A stretch of 64,000 nt of DNA from DASCOT01 sp965197275 (lineage in GTDB: Bacteria; Acidobacteriota; UBA890; WLXD01). The notes under the pieces are model-generated. The model was not told the DNA's origin. It saw only the letters and a list, made by a program, of their open reading frames with translations, and did not search any database. The stretch is from the NCBI GenBank assembly GCA_965197275.1, contig CBDAMQ010000031.1, positions 248,001 through 312,000 on the forward strand, in the 5' to 3' direction. Of the stretch, positions 60,815-64,000 are shown piece by piece. A program made the translations under genes and the position numbers. Every line of letters begins with the position of its first letter. The first letter of the stretch is position 1.

Positions 60815-62305
60815 CTAGGCAGCCCGAGCTCGTCCAGCGGGTACGGCGCGGCCATGAGCCCACGTCCGTAGCTCGGCGATGGCCTCGGCGCGCGTCACCG
60901 CCAGTGGCACGGTAGCGCGGATCTCCAGCAGGATGAATTCGGTGGTGAGATCGGTGCCCTCGGCGAAGGCGGCGTACAGCGCTGCCACGACGACGCTCTC
61001 GATCTCGGCACCGCTGAACCCTCGTGCCGCGGCCGCCAGCTCCTCGAGGTCGAAGGTGTCCGGGGCGCGTCCCCTGGCGGCCAGATGTGAGGCAAAGATC
61101 GCAGAGCGCTCATGCCCGCCAGGCAGGTCGACGAAGAAGATCTCGTCGAATCGCCCCTTGCGCATAAGCTCAGGTGGGAGTGTGGTGGCCGAGTTGCATG
61201 TCGCCACCACGAAGACGCCCGCCGGTCGATCCTGCAGCCAACCCAACAGTCGCGCCATCAGGCGGCGGGATAGTCCGCCATCGGATTGACTGTCGCTGGC
61301 CGACAGCGACTTCTCGATCTCGTCGACCAGCACCACGCACGGTGCCATCTGCTCGATGCCGCTGAGGGCGCGCTCGAGCCGCTGCTCGGTCTCGCCGATG
61401 AACTTGTCGTAGAGCCGTCCGGTTTCCAGGGCGAGTAGCGGTACACCCCATTCGTGCGCTACCGAGCGCGCCGCCATGCTCTTGCCGCATCCTTGCACGC
61501 CGAGGAGCAACAGGCCCCGCGGTGGCTCCAGGCCGAACTCCGCGGCTCCCGGGGTGAAAGCCAGCTGCCTGCGGTCGAGCCAGGCACGCAGATTGTCCAG
61601 ACCCGCCGGCATCGGCGCGTCGGCGATCGGTATGACCTGCACTAGCCCTTCGTCTGCCAGGCGCTTGGCTTTGAGCCTGGTGAGCTCGCTGGCCGAGTCG
61701 ACGGTCAGTGCTCCATTGCGCAGCGCGACCTCGGTGAGCGCGCGCTCAGCTTCGAACAGGGTCAGGCCGACGAGCGGCGCGACCAGCTGTTTCATGCCCT
61801 CGCGGTCGACCTTCAGCACGACTCCGTGCTGCTGTTGAAGTCGCTCTACGACCGAGCTTGCAAGCTGTCTGAGTGCGGCTCGATCGGGCAACCCGAGATC
61901 GAAGGAGGCGGCGAAGCGGTTCAGCTCTGACGGTAGTTCGATCGACGGACCCGACATCACCAGCGCCCGCCGGTCACGGGAAAACGGCTTCAAAAGATCG
62001 AGCACACCACGAAGCACGGCCGGTTGATCCAGCACCCGCTCGAGGTCCTTGAAGAAGAAGACGCCGGCGCTCTCCAGCCCGCCGGCTGTCGCTAACGCGC
62101 CAGCCGGCTCATGCGTATCGTAGATCGCCGCCTCCGCATCGTGCCGGCGCAGCCCCTGGCTCATGGTCCAGGTGAAGAGCGGTAAGGACATGCGGCCGGT
62201 TACCCGACGTAGCGCCTGCTCGACACGATCTTCGTCCAGCGCCGCCACGGCGATGATCGGGTAGCGTGACTCGATAAGCAGCTGTAGATCGCGGAGCGCT
62301 CGCAC
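60815..62305 (-). CDS. AAA+ ATPase of the Ycf46/FtsH-like group
   Basis: A 496-residue soluble ATPase similar to the Ycf46 proteins of cyanobacteria and other bacteria. The first half (LQLLIESRYPIIAVAALDEDRVEQAL) is a degenerate ATPase-like region. The second half is a complete AAA domain: Walker A LLLGVQGCGKSMAARSVA, Walker B VVLVDEIEKSL, sensor 1 VVATCN and the arginine finger region ELMRKGRFDEIFFVDLP. No protease domain follows. A GGAG-containing site precedes the GTG start. Reported roles in cyanobacteria involve CO2 uptake regulation; the role here is unknown. Confidence 0.92.
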   Translation of the reverse strand: MRALRDLQLLIESRYPIIAVAALDEDRVEQALRRVTGRMSLPLFTWTMSQGLRRHDAEAAIYDTHEPAGALATAGGLESAGVFFFKDLERVLDQPAVLRGVLDLLKPFSRDRRALVMSGPSIELPSELNRFAASFDLGLPDRAALRQLASSVVERLQQQHGVVLKVDREGMKQLVAPLVGLTLFEAERALTEVALRNGALTVDSASELTRLKAKRLADEGLVQVIPIADAPMPAGLDNLRAWLDRRQLAFTPGAAEFGLEPPRGLLLLGVQGCGKSMAARSVAHEWGVPLLALETGRLYDKFIGETEQRLERALSGIEQMAPCVVLVDEIEKSLSASDSQSDGGLSRRLMARLLGWLQDRPAGVFVVATCNSATTLPPELMRKGRFDEIFFVDLPGGHERSAIFASHLAARGRAPDTFDLEELAAAARGFSGAEIESVVVAALYAAFAEGTDLTTEFILLEIRATVPLAVTRAEAIAELRTWAHGRAVPAGRARAA

Positions 62306-62401
62306 GGTTCTCTCCGGCGGTGAAACGGTTGCCCATCAGGGTACGACTGCGGCCAGGTCGGTCCGAAGCCCTTTCTTTCGGCGCGCGCTCGAGCCCCGCG
62401 G

Positions 62402-63307
62402 CTACCCGAGGAGGTCGTCGAGCGCCGGTCGCAGCTGCGGGAAGCGGAACACGTATCCAGCCGCCCGAAGCGCGCGGGGGAGCACTCGCTTGCTGCCCAA
62501 GAGCTCAGCGGCGAACCCGCCGAGCACGATTCTGAGCGCTAGCGCCGGCGCCGGTACGAATGACGGCCGGCGCAGCACGGCGCCCAGCGTACGGGCGAAC
62601 TCGTGCTGTCGCACGGGCACCGGAGCCGTCGTGTTGAGCGCACCGTCGATCTGTTCATCAAGGCAGTAGTCGATGATTCCGAGCACGTCGGCAATGTGTA
62701 TCCACGACCACCATTGACGCCCGGAGCCGAGCGGACCGTTCATTCCCAGTCTTGCTGGCAGGAGCATCTGCTCCAAGGCCCCACCTCCGTGACCCAGGAC
62801 GATTCCGGTGCGGAGTCGAACGACGCGGGTTCCCAGGTCTTCGGCTCCCCGGGCGGCGGTTTCCCAGTCGGCGCAGACTTCGGCCAGGAAATCATCCCCG
62901 GCGGGGTCGGCCTCGCTGAGCTCGGCGTCGCCTCGGACACCGTAGTACCCGATGGCGCTGGCGCTGATCAACAGCGGCGGAGGTGACGATGCCGACCGGA
63001 AACCCTCGATGAGATTCCGAGTGCCGGCGACGCGACTGTCGTAGATCCGCCGGCGCTGAGCTGCGCCCCAGCGTCCGGCGACCGACTCGCCGGCAAGGTG
63101 TACGACGGCGTCCAACCCGTCCAGTGCCGCGCTCGGCGCCGGCCCCGCGTCGGGGTGCCATTCTTGGACCTTGCCGAGCATGGGGAGCCGTCGCCTGGCA
63201 GCATCGGGGTTGCGCGATAGCGCCGTGACCGCATGATCGGCGCCGGTGAGCTCTCGACACAGTGCAGACCCGACAAATCCCGTCGCTCCAGTTACCAAGA
63301 TGTTCAT
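62402..63307 (-). CDS. TIGR01777-family NAD(P)-dependent epimerase-like protein
   Basis: A 301-residue SDR-type protein of the TIGR01777 (YfcH/SULA-like) family. Rossmann motif VTGATGFVGSALCREL, then DAVVHLAGESVAGRW, the SASAIGYYG active-site strand and WWSWIHIADV, a family hallmark, and a C-terminal DUF1731 domain (FVPAPALALRIVLGGFAAELL...KRVLPRALRAAGYVF). Cellular substrate unknown. GAGG seven bases upstream supports the start. It diverges from the LutC-type gene across 87 bases. Confidence 0.95.
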   Translation of the reverse strand: MNILVTGATGFVGSALCRELTGADHAVTALSRNPDAARRRLPMLGKVQEWHPDAGPAPSAALDGLDAVVHLAGESVAGRWGAAQRRRIYDSRVAGTRNLIEGFRSASSPPPLLISASAIGYYGVRGDAELSEADPAGDDFLAEVCADWETAARGAEDLGTRVVRLRTGIVLGHGGGALEQMLLPARLGMNGPLGSGRQWWSWIHIADVLGIIDYCLDEQIDGALNTTAPVPVRQHEFARTLGAVLRRPSFVPAPALALRIVLGGFAAELLGSKRVLPRALRAAGYVFRFPQLRPALDDLLG

Positions 63308-63394
63308 CTGTTGGCCTCGGGCTGTTCGGTACCGACCCGCTTGTCGGGCGTGCGGCGTTTGACGGAACGATCGTCGCTGATAGATGTTAGGCGC

Positions 63395-63964
63395 ATGACG
63401 GCCCAGGTAAAGGATAACGTCGAACGTTTTTGCCAGGCGCTGGGCTCACTGGGCGGTACCGCACGGGTGCTCGAGGGCGGGTCCGCTATCGGCGAGGCGA
63501 TTGACACCATCGTCCGTGAGCAACCAGGTCCACCTGCGCTGCTGTACGAACCGTTCGCGCTTGCCGACGAGATGGGCTTGCAACTGGCGCTGCGCGCCCG
63601 TGGTGTCGATCTGGTTCCGGTGCCGCAGGCCGGTGCCCGCGCCGCGGAGCTGTGCGTCGGGCTGACGGTCGCCGAGCTTGCCATTGCCGAGTCGGGAACG
63701 CTGCTGGTGGGCGGCGAGCCTGGTGGCTGGGGGCTGGCGACCATTCTCCCGTGGGTACATATCGCCGTGCTGCGGGCGCGTGATATTGCCCCTGATATCG
63801 CCACCGCGTTCGAGGAGTTCGGGCTGCGATTCGCCGCCGGGCAGCGCAACTGGGTCTGGATCAGTGGGCCATCGAGAACCGCCGATATCGTCCAGCAGCT
63901 GGTGATGGGGATCCACGGTCCCAACGCGCTGCACGTGATCATCGTCGGCGATGAGGCCAGGTAA
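63395..63964 (+). CDS. LUD-domain protein, LutC-type
   Basis: A 189-residue protein of the LutC/YkgG family, with AIAESGTLLVGGEPGGWGLATILPWVHIAVL and the C-terminal WISGPSRTADIVQQLVMGIHGPNALHVIIV signature. In the LutABC system it works with two iron-sulfur proteins to oxidise L-lactate. The start chosen follows the family length; the open frame extends 54 codons upstream but crosses the divergent gene's 5' end. A further gene begins two bases after its stop, possibly another Lut subunit. Name withheld because the partner is incomplete. Confidence 0.88.
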   Translation: MTAQVKDNVERFCQALGSLGGTARVLEGGSAIGEAIDTIVREQPGPPALLYEPFALADEMGLQLALRARGVDLVPVPQAGARAAELCVGLTVAELAIAESGTLLVGGEPGGWGLATILPWVHIAVLRARDIAPDIATAFEEFGLRFAAGQRNWVWISGPSRTADIVQQLVMGIHGPNALHVIIVGDEAR

Positions 63965-63966
63965 GC

Positions 63967-64000
63967 GTGGGATCACGTGATCTGCAGGCAGAGATCCGCG
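63967..64000 (+). CDS. Start of a gene cut by the window edge
   Basis: A GTG two bases after the LutC-type stop opens a frame starting GSRDLQAEIR. Too short to identify; it is probably coupled to the LUD-domain gene, and a LutB-like iron-sulfur protein would fit context. Confidence 0.4.
   Translation, partial: MGSRDLQAEIR

Overview
The window is a GC-rich bacterial chromosome segment (I did not compute base composition). A TonB-dependent receptor, many Sec and Tat signal peptides and a c-type cytochrome point to a Gram-negative, respiring organism. Large Ser/Thr kinases with TPRs, DUF885, DUF4331, DUF4097, DUF3052 and a MoxR/DUF58/VWA operon fit Acidobacteriota-like or other soil or marine heterotrophs, but I cannot assign a phylum from sequence alone. 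I saw no rRNA or tRNA gene, CRISPR array, transposase or phage gene.

Region by region. 0-4.1 kb: a minus-strand operon of three translationally coupled genes (acyl-CoA ligase, metallo-beta-lactamase-fold hydrolase, DUF885 peptidase-like protein cut by the window edge). 4.2-8.7 kb: Lhr helicase. 8.7-14.7 kb: an S1/P1 nuclease fused to a DUF6265-like domain, a receptor-like Ser/Thr kinase with TPRs, an exported NHL-repeat protein and a cytochrome c. 14.7-17.1 kb: two tandem Tat-exported aminotransferases. 17.2-25.0 kb: an unusual regulatory/ATPase group: an exported Fam20/PI4K-like kinase, a MutS-like ATPase without mismatch-binding domains, a PP2C phosphatase, a catalytically degenerate kinase with a PEGA-like tail broken by an in-frame stop, and a HerA-like ATPase. 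25.2-27.2 kb: DUF3052 protein and a membrane-anchored alpha/beta hydrolase. 27.2-33.4 kb: leucine/isovalerate degradation (TetR regulator, HMG-CoA lyase, methylcrotonyl-CoA carboxylase with a split alpha subunit, methylglutaconyl-CoA hydratase). 33.5-39.9 kb: a repeat-rich exported protein, TonB receptor, DppA-like D-aminopeptidase and M28-like peptidase. 39.9-42.0 kb: GMC dehydrogenase with its gluconate-2-dehydrogenase-type small subunit. 42.2-47.8 kb: ECF sigma, RskA-type anti-sigma, DUF4331 protein, TPR protein, sulfatase-fold enzyme. 48-50.5 kb: DUF2784 protein, a possibly frameshifted exported protein, HMG-CoA synthase. 50.7-58.4 kb: MoxR-DUF58-BatA-VWA operon. 58.5-60.6 kb: ECF sigma, anti-sigma and DUF4097 protein. 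60.8-64 kb: Ycf46-like AAA ATPase, TIGR01777 epimerase and LutC-type protein.

Two genome-wide signals stand out. Predicted -10 elements often read TAGnnT, several with an upstream TG (TGCTAGnnT). In three genes without a Shine-Dalgarno (lhr, the TPR kinase, the MutS-like ATPase) a TAnnnT hexamer ends exactly 6 nt before the start codon, which suggests leaderless mRNAs. Other genes have clear GGAGG-type ribosome binding sites. Most large ORFs antisense to the genes listed are by-products of GC-rich codon use and were left out.
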